DNA of 32,739 nucleotides from positions 1-32,739 of the forward strand of contig JANYIO010000038.1 in the NCBI GenBank assembly GCA_025362015.1, read 5' to 3'. The translations under genes and the position numbers were made by a program. The notes below the pieces were generated by a model. The model saw only the letters and a program-made list of their open reading frames with translations, ran no database searches and was not told the DNA's origin. Source of the stretch: Gammaproteobacteria bacterium (GTDB lineage Bacteria; Pseudomonadota; Gammaproteobacteria; Pseudomonadales; Cellvibrionaceae). Below are positions 1-8,182 of this stretch, in pieces; position 1 is the first letter of the stretch, and every line of letters starts with the position of its first letter.

Positions 1-305
1 GCATCATCGGGTAATTTCGTAGCAGATAATTCATTTAGCGGTGGTGCAACAGTCACTTGGAACAATCCAATAAATACTTCATTACTGAGTGGCATACGCC
101 TCTTATAGCGTCACATTGTATTTTGCAGAAAATTATTTCACGGCACCGAACAAACGTGTTTTCAATGCAATAATCAATGGTACACCATCACTTAAGAACT
201 TTGATGTCTATACTGCTGTGGGTGCCCGTTCCGACGAAAACCATCACTAACAGTTACAGCACAGCTGACAAATTTTTTGCCATTTTATTTTCGAGAACAC
301 TATTT
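1..305 (+). pseudogene. Decayed malectin-domain tail of a carbohydrate-active protein
   Basis: Three reading frames in succession encode pieces of one malectin domain. Frame 1 (1-105) reads GNFVADNSFSGGATVTW, which resembles the start of a malectin repeat. Frame 2 (98-247) reads YSVTLYFAENYF, then KRVFNAIINGTPSLKNFDVY, the central and most conserved part of the fold. Frame 3 (from about 229) reads KTITNSYSTA, matching the following strand (usually K-A-I-T-R-T-F-T-A-T-A). The stretch of about 25 residues normally found between the first two pieces is missing, so there has been a deletion plus two frameshifts. Beyond about 300 no similarity remains. Malectin domains often occur in secreted GH2 and related enzymes, so this is probably the 3' end of a dead hydrolase gene that starts outside the window. 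Confidence 0.72.
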
Positions 306-510
306 CGCACTATCAAAATTCCCTACCATTTTTTACATCCTGAATTGGGCTTTGCCCAAGTTGCCTTAGTGCTCCAAGTGAGAAGATTTTTTTCGGTGCA
401 TTTGAAATTATTCTGTATTACCCACCGCTTATTTTCCGGGTAAACAACAAGTACCTACATTCAATGTAAACACTTTCAAACCCAATTCACCTTAACGTTG
501 AGTTTTCAAA
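306..510. other. Non-coding leader upstream of the GH2 gene
   Basis: No convincing gene is seen here. An open frame runs to 443, but only its first part is malectin-derived and the rest looks like random translation. TGTAAACACTTTCA at 465-478 is an imperfect palindrome of the general LacI-family operator type (TG-AA----TT-CA). It lies 33 bases before the GH2 start and could be a regulatory site, but this is weak. No strong Shine-Dalgarno precedes the ATG at 511; TTGAG at 498-502 is the best candidate. Confidence 0.3.
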
Positions 511-3500
511 ATGCTAAATAATAAAGATAAAACCAGGCTAGTGTTCCTGCTGCTTGCTCTGTTCCTGTTTCCCAGTGCATTTGCTTATGATGTACCCGCT
601 AACAATCGGGTTGAATACAACCTCAATTACGATTGGAAATTTATAAAATCCAGTCCTGTCGGCGCTGAAACCCAGAGCTTTAATGACAGCGCCTGGCAAG
701 CTGTGAGCTTGCCTCACACCTACAACGATATTGATCTTTTTGATACCTGGATAACCGGCAGTGGCAACTACGGTTGGGCGGGAAAGACCTGGTATCGCAA
801 GCACTTTAAACTGGATGCTGCTCTCACTGGGCGAAAAGTGTTTATAGAATTTGAAGGTATTCATCAAGCCGGTGAGTTTTACATTAACGGCACCTGGGTT
901 GGGCGCCATGAAAATGGTGTGGGCCCGGCGGGAATTGATATCACTAATTTTGTTCGTTTTGGTACAGATGAAAATATTCTGGCCGTGCAAGTGAACAACA
1001 GCCTCGGCTATCCAGAACTGGCGACTGGCACAACTTACCAATGGAACACTCCGCCCTTTTTCCCCAACTATGGTGGGATTGTTAGCAATGCAAAACTCCA
1101 TGTGATGGATAAGGTTTACCAAACCCTGCCCTTGTTTAGCAATCTTGGCACCACTGGCACCTATGCCTATGCCACTGATATTAATGTTGCGCAATCCACC
1201 GCAACTATTACCGCTGAATCACAAGTTAAAAATGAATCAGGTGCGCTTAAAACAATTAGCTACCAGGTAGTCGTGGTGGATGGCAACGGCAATAATGTGC
1301 TCAGTATTCCCGGTACTACCGAAGCCTTGACTAGCGGCCAAACAAAAACCTTGATTACTTCTGCAAAATTGGTTGGCGCAAAATTTTGGTCACCGGATTA
1401 TCCTTACCTTTATAAAATTTATACCATTATCAAAAGCGGCACTACGGTACTCGATGTGGTTGAAAGCCCACTCGGTATTCGTCAAGTCCGTTTTAACGTG
1501 GCGGATGGTTTAACCATTAACGGCACGCGTTTATATTTAAATGGTTATGCTCCGCGTTCTACGATGGAATGGGTGACTGTTGGTAAAGCGCCCAGCTGGT
1601 TAGAAGAATACGATTTCAAATTGATGAAAGAATCCAACGGCAATTTCTTGCGTCCAATGCATGTAGCGCCGCACAAAATGGATGTAGTCGCTGCGGATAA
1701 ATTTGGTGTTATCTATGCCTGCCCTGCAGGTGATGCTGAAGGTGATGGTGCGGGTAGGCAATGGGAACAGCGCGTTGAATTAATGCGCGATGCGATGATT
1801 TATTATCGCAATAATCCCAGCGTTGTTTTTTGGGAAGGCGGTAACCAAAATATTTCTGTTGCGCACATGCAAGAAATGGTTGACCTGAGACGCACATGGG
1901 ATCCACACGGCGGCCGTTTTGCTGGTACTCGTTCATCAAGTGCGGAGCTGGAACCTATTGCCGAATATATGTCGAGCATGGATAACCCCAACGCTTCCGC
2001 CACACATCCACTCTGGGATGCAGAATGGGCGCGGGCAGAAAGCCCAAGACGTATCTGGGATAAATTTACTCCGCCAGCATTTGGTTATGTGAATGTTGCT
2101 AACACGGCCAATGTGATTACCGAGTATCCCGACTTAAGCTTTAAGCTCAACAGTACGGAAGACCTTGCGCGGGATAACGTTAAACGCTACAACGATCGCT
2201 GGTCACTGCGCGGTGGACAAGGCCTGGCTAAAGTCATGGTAGGCGGTGCCAAAATTATTTTTGCGGACGGTGTTAGTCACGGCCGCATGATAGATACGGA
2301 ATTGGCGCGAGTCAGCGGTGTAGTGGATGCTGCACGCTTACCTAAACAAAATTATTACGCGTTGCGTGTTACACAAAATGAAAAAGATGATATTCATGTG
2401 CTCGGCCATTGGAATTATCCTGCTGGCACAGTGAAAGATATTATTGTGATTGCCAATACGGAAACAGTAGTACTTGAACAGTACGATCTCGCCGGAAATT
2501 TTATTCGCGATTATCGCACTCCAGTGCGCACCAATCATTTTGAATTTTCGTTTGCAAAAATAAGTTGGCAACCCGGAAAAATAAAAGCGATTGGTTACAA
2601 CGGCGGTGTAAAAGTTGTTGAGCATCAACTAGTCACCACGGGCGCAGCCACTAAACTTCGCGTTACTGCTATCACCGGTCCCCAGGGTTTTATTGCCGAC
2701 GGTTCCGATATTGCGATGTTTGATGTTGAGGCAGTTGATGCTAACGGTTTACGTGTACCAACTCAGCAAGGAAAAGTTTCTTTTACCTATGCGGGCGAAG
2801 CAAAATTTCTCGGCGGCTATAACAGCGGTATTGAAAATAGTATCTTCAAAGACTATGTCCAAACCGAAAATGGTATCAACCGCGTATTTGTTCGCGCAAC
2901 GCGAAATGCTGGCACCTTTACACTTAACGCGACCAGCCCAGGTTTAGCCAATGCGTCAGCTACTGTGACCACTCGTGCATTTAGTTTAGTCAATGGTTTA
3001 ACCACCACCAAGCCACAGGTTTATAGCCAAACCCTAATGTCGCAACCGGTAAATAATTTTAATTTTACGGATGTTATCGATGCAAAACCCGCCACGGTTT
3101 ATATATCAAACCCGGTCACCATTTCCGGGATGACCAGCGTGCAAAATATTCTCATCGCGCAAACAGATACGACAGCAGAATATTCTATCAATGGCGGCAG
3201 CTTCACATCCCTACCCGGTAAAGTTGCCAACAATGATCAAGTGCGTGTGCGCCTGACATCTGATTCAGGAAATTCAATCACGCGTTATGCACGCATTGAA
3301 ATTTCAGGAGTGTCGGATGACTTCAGTGTAACGACTAAAGCATCAGTCGTTGTGCCTGATGATATCAACCTTGCGTTATTAAAACTTGTAACCGCGTCTA
3401 TACAACAAGTGGGTAACGAAGCTATGAAAGCGGTTGATGGCAATTCCACCAGTCGCTGGGCAGCAGAAACCTGGCCGGAATGGATCAGTGTTGATTTGGG

Positions 3501-4077
3501 GCAAGCCTATAAAATAGACCGAGTTGAAATTGCACCTTATGCCAATCGGGCTTACCAATTTTTAATTGAAGGCTCTACCGATGGTGTGAAATTTTTTACT
3601 CTGTCGGATATGACCAAAAATACTTTGGCAAGCGGTTTGATTAGCGCTACGTTTTCACCACAAACTGTGCGCCATGTTCGTTTAACTTTTGTAGGTGCTA
3701 ATGCCTATACAGGCGGCTGGTCGAGTATTTATGAGCTGCGGGTTTTTCAGGCAAAATTGGATCTTGTTCCCGATCCATTTTCCATTAAAGCAGTAACCGG
3801 CGTTGATGTATTTACTGACGTAATTTCTGAATCCTTTGTGGTTACAGGTATAGAAGCACCCACCAGTATTGCGATTATTAACTCCAGTGAAACGGCTTCC
3901 TATTCCATCAATAACGGGCTCTTTACCGCAGACCCGGGAACAGTTGCCAATAATGATCAGGTTAGAGTCAAGCTATCCACTGGCTCTCAATTTCAAAATA
4001 CACATTTTGCAACGCTTTCTATCGGCGGAGTCACGGGTGATTTTAAAATAACGACCAAGGCATCTGCTTTGCAATAA
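511..4077 (+). CDS. Secreted GH2-family protein with CBM32-like (F5/8 type C) domain
   Basis: A secreted glycoside hydrolase family 2 protein of 1188 residues. Residues 1-25 are a signal peptide ending PSAFA. The GH2 sugar-binding beta-sandwich follows at about 35-200 (HTYNDIDLFDTW, WYRKHF, EGIHQAGEFYINGTWVGRHE), then the Ig-like domain to about 330 and the TIM barrel at about 335-600. C-terminal GH2-type Ig/Big domains occupy about 650-840. An F5/8 type C (CBM32-like) domain at about 950-1080 is flanked by two related repeats of about 85 residues (861-944 and 1105-1186), each with YSIN-G-FT--PG-VANNDQVRV. The nucleophile is probably Glu538 (VITEYPD). The usual acid/base W-S-x-x-N-E appears as FWEGGNQN at 440-447, with Gln446 where Glu is expected. 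Substrate is unknown; a beta-galactosidase- or beta-glucuronidase-like role on plant or algal polysaccharide side chains is inferred from the family and the glucuronate genes nearby. Confidence 0.85.
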   Translation: MLNNKDKTRLVFLLLALFLFPSAFAYDVPANNRVEYNLNYDWKFIKSSPVGAETQSFNDSAWQAVSLPHTYNDIDLFDTWITGSGNYGWAGKTWYRKHFKLDAALTGRKVFIEFEGIHQAGEFYINGTWVGRHENGVGPAGIDITNFVRFGTDENILAVQVNNSLGYPELATGTTYQWNTPPFFPNYGGIVSNAKLHVMDKVYQTLPLFSNLGTTGTYAYATDINVAQSTATITAESQVKNESGALKTISYQVVVVDGNGNNVLSIPGTTEALTSGQTKTLITSAKLVGAKFWSPDYPYLYKIYTIIKSGTTVLDVVESPLGIRQVRFNVADGLTINGTRLYLNGYAPRSTMEWVTVGKAPSWLEEYDFKLMKESNGNFLRPMHVAPHKMDVVAADKFGVIYACPAGDAEGDGAGRQWEQRVELMRDAMIYYRNNPSVVFWEGGNQNISVAHMQEMVDLRRTWDPHGGRFAGTRSSSAELEPIAEYMSSMDNPNASATHPLWDAEWARAESPRRIWDKFTPPAFGYVNVANTANVITEYPDLSFKLNSTEDLARDNVKRYNDRWSLRGGQGLAKVMVGGAKIIFADGVSHGRMIDTELARVSGVVDAARLPKQNYYALRVTQNEKDDIHVLGHWNYPAGTVKDIIVIANTETVVLEQYDLAGNFIRDYRTPVRTNHFEFSFAKISWQPGKIKAIGYNGGVKVVEHQLVTTGAATKLRVTAITGPQGFIADGSDIAMFDVEAVDANGLRVPTQQGKVSFTYAGEAKFLGGYNSGIENSIFKDYVQTENGINRVFVRATRNAGTFTLNATSPGLANASATVTTRAFSLVNGLTTTKPQVYSQTLMSQPVNNFNFTDVIDAKPATVYISNPVTISGMTSVQNILIAQTDTTAEYSINGGSFTSLPGKVANNDQVRVRLTSDSGNSITRYARIEISGVSDDFSVTTKASVVVPDDINLALLKLVTASIQQVGNEAMKAVDGNSTSRWAAETWPEWISVDLGQAYKIDRVEIAPYANRAYQFLIEGSTDGVKFFTLSDMTKNTLASGLISATFSPQTVRHVRLTFVGANAYTGGWSSIYELRVFQAKLDLVPDPFSIKAVTGVDVFTDVISESFVVTGIEAPTSIAIINSSETASYSINNGLFTADPGTVANNDQVRVKLSTGSQFQNTHFATLSIGGVTGDFKITTKASALQ

Positions 4078-4116
4078 CATGCAGTTAGCGATAAAAAGTT
4101 AAACAGTGATATTTTG

Positions 4117-4150
4117 CGCGGAGGATCTAATAAATCCTCCGCGTTTTTAT
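4117..4150 (+). terminator. Rho-independent terminator after the GH2 gene
   Basis: A perfect 10-bp stem CGCGGAGGAT (4117-4126) / ATCCTCCGCG (4134-4143) with a 7-base loop is followed by TTTTTATTATT. It lies 39 bases after the GH2 stop. The U-run is on the plus side only, so it serves the plus-strand gene. Confidence 0.85.
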
Positions 4151-4223
4151 TATTAAATCCTTGAAAATTTATTTTTTACGCTCATGCAAATTAATTCAGT
4201 CGAATCGCCCGAGAATATCCATT

Positions 4224-6053
4224 CTATTTCAGCGCACCAGCCTCTGCTTTTTTCTGATAATAATCACGCAATATATACCAGGATTTTTTCTTAATACCTT
4301 TATCAGAAATTAAACCTTTACGATTCCAAAAATCCTGGATATTAGGTAGCGGGCGCCGTGGTGAGCGGAAGTCTTTTAAAATCCAGGGAGAAATACCCCG
4401 TAAAAAACTAATCTTATCCAGCATCGCTAAATTATTGTTGTAAACATCGGCTTGATATTCTTCGCTCCAGCGCTGATCTTTAGTGCCGTGCCGCCCTTGT
4501 AATGCATCAGCACCAAACTCACTGACAATCATGGGCTTGTGATAAGGCGACGCCCATTTAACCGTTGCGCAACTGCCAGGTGTTGCAACATACCAGCCGC
4601 AATAGCTGTTAATGCCGATAACATCCACCACTGCGGAGAGTGGATCATCAATGGTTTTCAGTTGCTCTGCGTCGTTGTGAGTTTCCAACGCGGCAGTAAT
4701 TAAACGTGTATCGTCAAGTTGGCGCGCCTTTTGTGCCAATTGACTGATAAATTTTGTGCGTGCAGTTCCTGTGGGTGTTTCATTGGCCATTGACCATAAA
4801 ATAATTGACGCGCGATTTTTATCGCGGCTGATCATCTCAGTTAATTGTGCTTCGGCTTTTGCATAAACTATAGGGTTGTTGAATAACACAGTCCAATAAA
4901 CAGGAATTTCAGACCACACCAGCAGCCCCATTTCATCGGCCATTTTTATCATATTTTCGCTGTGGGGATAATGTGCTAGCCGCACAAAATTACAGCCCAG
5001 ATCTTTTGCTGATGTTAGCGTGTGGCGCGCATCTTCTTCACTCCATGCACGCCCCGGATGCAGTCCCGATTCTTCATGGATGCTAATGCCGCGCAGAAAA
5101 ATAGATTTGCCATTTAGTAAAATATTTTCACCTTCGACCGCAATAGTTCTAAATCCGATTTTGTCATGCACGGTCTCTTGCAGATAATTTAAATCAACCG
5201 CATATATTTTTGGCGCTTCGGGGTTCCACAGCACCGGCTTTGCAGAAATGGAAAATTTACCCTCGCCGGTTTTGCTCAGGTTTATTTTTTGTTTAATATT
5301 TAATTCTGGAATTTGAATTTCAACTTTCTGATTATCGAGTTGTGCAGTGTTGCTTACTTTTACCCAACCCTCGATCAGATCTGGTTTGGTGTTGCTGAGT
5401 TGCACAAAATAATCTTCAATATGAGCTTTGGGATAACTCAATATTTTTACCGAGCGGGTAATTCCGCCATAATTCCACCAATCAGTATTGACCGTAGGAA
5501 TTTGGTCGCGCTCGCGCCGGTTGTCCACTTTGACTACTAGCGAATTGGTACCGGATTTTATGCGTGTAGATACATCAAATTGAAATGGAGTAAAACCGCC
5601 TTCATGAGCGCCAATTTTTTCGCCATTTAAATAGACTATGGCGTTGTAGTTTACCGCACCGAAATAAACGCTGTATTGTTGATCGGCTTTCTTGCCGATA
5701 TCAAAATCACGGTGATACCAGAGCGTGCCTTCATATAAAAATAATTTTTCGTCCTGGGTATTCCAATCACCGGGAACATTTAATTTGGGTGAGTTGGCAA
5801 AATCGTATTCTACCAAATCAGAGGGCGTGGCAGGTTTTGCATTTTTGAAAAATCCTGTATCTGATTCTTCATAGCGATAATTGTAAAAGCCATTTTCATA
5901 GGGATCGACAATAGTATCCCAGCGGCCATCCAGTGAAATGGAATTTCGCGCATCGGGGTTTTGGATGGCTATATCTGCTGTAGCCAGATTAGCCATAAAT
6001 CCGCAGCAGAAAAGTGAAGCAATAAATCGTACATTGCGCATAGTTATTCTCAT
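4224..6053 (-). CDS. uidA: Secreted beta-glucuronidase (GH2)
   Basis: Hydrolyses beta-D-glucuronosides to free glucuronate; probably periplasmic or exported. The protein has 609 residues, close to E. coli GUS plus a signal peptide (hydrophobic FIASLFCCGFMANLATA). The GH2 sugar-binding domain has LWYHRDF and VYLNGEKIGAHEGGFTPF. The TIM barrel carries the acid/base Glu425 in LWSMANETP and the nucleophile Glu512 in MIVSEFGADA. The N-x-K motif that reads the glucuronate carboxylate in GUS enzymes is present as N577-R-K579-G, which sets this apart from beta-galactosidases. Its start lies 69 bases after the end of kdgK, so co-transcription is likely. The ATG at 6053 has only AAAGA directly abutting it. 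The in-frame ATG at 6041 (MRNVRF) has GAGA at better spacing and may be the true start. The symbol is by function; the context is a glucuronate regulon. Confidence 0.88.
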   Translation of the reverse strand: MRITMRNVRFIASLFCCGFMANLATADIAIQNPDARNSISLDGRWDTIVDPYENGFYNYRYEESDTGFFKNAKPATPSDLVEYDFANSPKLNVPGDWNTQDEKLFLYEGTLWYHRDFDIGKKADQQYSVYFGAVNYNAIVYLNGEKIGAHEGGFTPFQFDVSTRIKSGTNSLVVKVDNRRERDQIPTVNTDWWNYGGITRSVKILSYPKAHIEDYFVQLSNTKPDLIEGWVKVSNTAQLDNQKVEIQIPELNIKQKINLSKTGEGKFSISAKPVLWNPEAPKIYAVDLNYLQETVHDKIGFRTIAVEGENILLNGKSIFLRGISIHEESGLHPGRAWSEEDARHTLTSAKDLGCNFVRLAHYPHSENMIKMADEMGLLVWSEIPVYWTVLFNNPIVYAKAEAQLTEMISRDKNRASIILWSMANETPTGTARTKFISQLAQKARQLDDTRLITAALETHNDAEQLKTIDDPLSAVVDVIGINSYCGWYVATPGSCATVKWASPYHKPMIVSEFGADALQGRHGTKDQRWSEEYQADVYNNNLAMLDKISFLRGISPWILKDFRSPRRPLPNIQDFWNRKGLISDKGIKKKSWYILRDYYQKKAEAGALK

Positions 6054-6122
6054 TCTTTCGTTGTTGAAAAATCGGTATTGATAAATTTATTATTTTCAAT
6101 ATTTAAAATAAGTTTGCACAAT

Positions 6123-7058
6123 TTATTGTTGTGAGTAAAAAATTTCTCGCGGAATTATGGCGCCCCAATGCTGGATAACCAAAGCCGCACATGCCTGCCC
6201 CGCTGCTACTGCTTCTTGCACAGATTTGTTTTGTAAGCGAGCCGCAAGATAAGCGCCATTAAAGGAATCTCCCGCAGCGGTGGTATCCAGAGGTTTAATC
6301 TCATGGGGTATAGGTACCTCAGTAGATTTTCCATCGCAATAAACCAGGCAAGGTTTTGCGCCGTCTTTAATAACCACTTCAGTAGCGCCGGCTTTGAGGT
6401 AGCGCTCCAGGCATTGGGTTTTGCTATGGGGTCCGTAAAGTTCTTTTTCATCGTCAAAACTGGATAGGGCTATATCTGTGCGCCGAACCATGGCGGCAAA
6501 AATCGCGGTGGTACGCGCGGCATTTTTCCAGCTGCTCTTGCGATAATTAATATCAAAAATAACTTTGCCATGGTTGCTTCTGTACCTATCTAAAAACTGC
6601 CAAAGCTGATCAAGTGCCGCATCCGAATAAAGCGATAAGGTAATGCCGCTTAAATAAAAATAGGCATAGGGCATCAGCTCTTCCAGTAAGTTGGGCCAGT
6701 CTTCCAGCAATGTTCTTGCGGGTGAATTTTGTCGCCAGTAGTGAAAGCTGCGCTCGCCTGCGCTATCAGTTTCAATCATGTAGAGGCCGGGTAGATTATT
6801 GGCTTTACGCATGACCAGGTCGGTACCAACTCCCTCTTGCTGCCACGCGCGAAGCATAGCGTCGCTCAAGTGATCATCGCCCAGAGCGGTGATGTAATCC
6901 ACCTCGCCGCCAGCGCGCGCTAGATAAATGGCCATGTTGAGCGTGTCGCCGCCAAACCCCAGGGTGCATTTAGATCCGCCAGCACCTGAGCTTGAAAGAT
7001 TTGAGCCGGAGAGACCTGAGACTTCCAACATGCATTCACCCAATGCTGCAATTTTCAA
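6123..7058 (-). CDS. kdgK: 2-keto-3-deoxygluconate kinase (PfkB family)
   Basis: Phosphorylates 2-keto-3-deoxy-D-gluconate to KDPG with ATP, the last step here before Entner-Doudoroff aldol cleavage. At 311 residues it is the usual length for the family. PfkB features are the N-terminal GECMLEVSG, the GFGGDTLNMAIYLARAGG glycine-rich region, and the C-terminal signature DTTAAGDSFNGAY, whose Asp is the catalytic base. The start is a TTG at 7058 preceded by GAGG at 5-base spacing; no in-frame ATG exists upstream before a stop. The gene is divergent from the GntR regulator and probably heads a kdgK-beta-glucuronidase transcript. A GTAAGG-N3-CCTTAC operator lies 55 bases upstream (7113-7127). Confidence 0.9.
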   Translation of the reverse strand: MKIAALGECMLEVSGLSGSNLSSSGAGGSKCTLGFGGDTLNMAIYLARAGGEVDYITALGDDHLSDAMLRAWQQEGVGTDLVMRKANNLPGLYMIETDSAGERSFHYWRQNSPARTLLEDWPNLLEELMPYAYFYLSGITLSLYSDAALDQLWQFLDRYRSNHGKVIFDINYRKSSWKNAARTTAIFAAMVRRTDIALSSFDDEKELYGPHSKTQCLERYLKAGATEVVIKDGAKPCLVYCDGKSTEVPIPHEIKPLDTTAAGDSFNGAYLAARLQNKSVQEAVAAGQACAALVIQHWGAIIPREIFYSQQ

Positions 7059-7108
7059 ATTAACCTCATACTTTTAAATGTTGATTATGTATAGTCTTAA
7101 CTATGCAT

Positions 7109-7142
7109 ATTGGTAAGGCCACCTTACAATAACCTTACAATA
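7109..7142. promoter_or_regulatory. Probable GntR (UxuR/ExuR-like) operator before kdgK
   Basis: ATTGGTAAGG-CCA-CCTTACAAT (7109-7130) is a palindrome with core GTAAGG-N3-CCTTAC (7113-7127). A second half-site, ACCTTACAAT, follows directly at 7132-7141. The same core is found before the MFS transporter and the TonB receptor. On the minus strand the site overlaps a candidate -35 (TTACCA) placed 17 bases from a TATACA -10 for kdgK. Binding by the regulator encoded at 7479 is inferred. Confidence 0.65.
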
Positions 7143-7189
7143 CTAGCAGTTGATTTTATTGCCTACAAGTTAAAATAGTGCCTGTAGCG

Positions 7190-7344
7190 CCGAATGGTAC
7201 TTACTTAAGCTCGTCATCCTCGCGTAGCGGGGATCCAGTGACTTTCAACCACGCTGGATCCCCGCTACGCGAGGATGACGACTCCCTTATTTCGTAAATT
7301 AACATCGGGAAAAAATATAAAAGCTCTTAAGTAAGTACCATTCA
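7190..7344. mobile_element. MITE-like element with nested inverted repeats
   Basis: Terminal inverted repeats of 18 bases, GAATGGTACTTACTTAAG (7192-7209) and CTTAAGTAAGTACCATTC (7326-7343), match perfectly. Inside them is a second, perfect 27-bp inverted repeat (7212-7238 / 7254-7280) with a 15-base loop; its arms begin CGTCATCCTCGCG and end GGGGATCCAG. CTGTAGCG occurs directly on both sides (7182-7189 and 7345-7352), which fits an 8-bp target-site duplication. The element is about 155 bp with no coding capacity. These are the marks of a non-autonomous transposable element; the family is not known to me. Confidence 0.75.
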
Positions 7345-7478
7345 CTGTAGCGACTACTCAGAATAGCCTTGCTTTTTTAGCGAATGGGGAAACTCGCAAA
7401 GTCTTGGTTATTATGAATGCTTGTCTAGTGGTAATATGGCTGGCACTGATCTTGTTATTTTTTTTGAGGATATAGTTG

Positions 7479-8174
7479 ATGGATTTGCAGGCGATAAAAA
7501 CTAACCGGTTGTACATTAAAGTAGCTGATCAGTTAACAAAATTGATAGAAAGCGGCGCCATAAAACCGGGTGAGCGATTTCCTGCGGAGCGTGAGCTGGC
7601 TGAAAAATTGGGTGTAAGCCGGCCGACTATTCGCGAAGCGATGATTGCCATGGAGTTATCCGGCATTATTGAAATCCGTACCGGTTCAGGTATTTACGTC
7701 AGCAAACAAAAACCGCTATTGGAAGCGCGGGACAAAGGCGTAGGTCCGTTTGAAATTATGGAGATTCGTTACATTATTGAATCCGAAGCTTGCGCTTTGG
7801 CGGCAACGCGAATTACGGATGAGCAAATCGAAAAATTAAAAGAAACCCTGATTGCCATGGAAGAAGAAGAAAAGCTGCCGGATGCTTCTGAAAAAGCGGA
7901 TTGGAAGTTTCATTTGTTAATTGCAGAAGCCGCGCAAAATAGCGCGATTTATAGCGTAGTAAATTGGTTGTGGGAATTGCGGAACCAGTCGGAGTTAAGC
8001 ACGGCATTTTTTGAAAAAATTCGCCAGGAAGGTGTGCACCCATCCATCAATGACCACCGCAAAATTGTTGAGGCATTGGAAAAACGCAACCCTGAAAAAG
8101 CGCGCATGGCGATGAAAGTTCATATCGAAAATGCAACCGCTGCCGCGGCCAGTTATTTTGGCAAGGATCTGTAA
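7479..8174 (+). CDS. GntR-family (FadR subfamily) hexuronate regulator, UxuR/ExuR-like
   Basis: A DNA-binding transcription factor of 231 residues. The N-terminal winged helix-turn-helix is clear: GERFPAERELAEKLGVSRPTIREAM, then GIIEIRTGSGIYV for the wing. The C-terminal all-helical FCD ligand domain starts at about residue 90 (EIMEIRYIIESEACALAA) and includes ADWKFHLLIAEAAQN and HRKIVEALEKRNPEKARMAM. Members of this group (UxuR, ExuR) bind hexuronate intermediates and repress uxu/uxa genes. Its position between kdgK and uxuB and the shared palindromes in the cluster support that role. The ATG at 7479 is preferred over the TTG at 7476 because GAGGA (7466-7470) lies 8 bases upstream of it. The stop is only 8 bases from the convergent uxuB stop. 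Confidence 0.85.
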   Translation: MDLQAIKTNRLYIKVADQLTKLIESGAIKPGERFPAERELAEKLGVSRPTIREAMIAMELSGIIEIRTGSGIYVSKQKPLLEARDKGVGPFEIMEIRYIIESEACALAATRITDEQIEKLKETLIAMEEEEKLPDASEKADWKFHLLIAEAAQNSAIYSVVNWLWELRNQSELSTAFFEKIRQEGVHPSINDHRKIVEALEKRNPEKARMAMKVHIENATAAAASYFGKDL

Positions 8175-8182
8175 TCTACTGC

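Noticed and set aside
177-443. 88-codon plus-strand frame as a real gene
   Set aside because: Its only recognisable part is one frame of the broken malectin domain; the remainder has no protein-like features.
538-1194. 218-codon open frame on the minus strand inside the GH2 gene
   Set aside because: It is the antisense shadow of the clearly coding GH2 N-terminal domain and resembles no known protein.
7212-7280. Terminator or small RNA gene for the 27-bp hairpin
   Set aside because: It is enclosed by perfect terminal inverted repeats and a direct repeat and is not followed by a U-run, so a mobile element explains it better.
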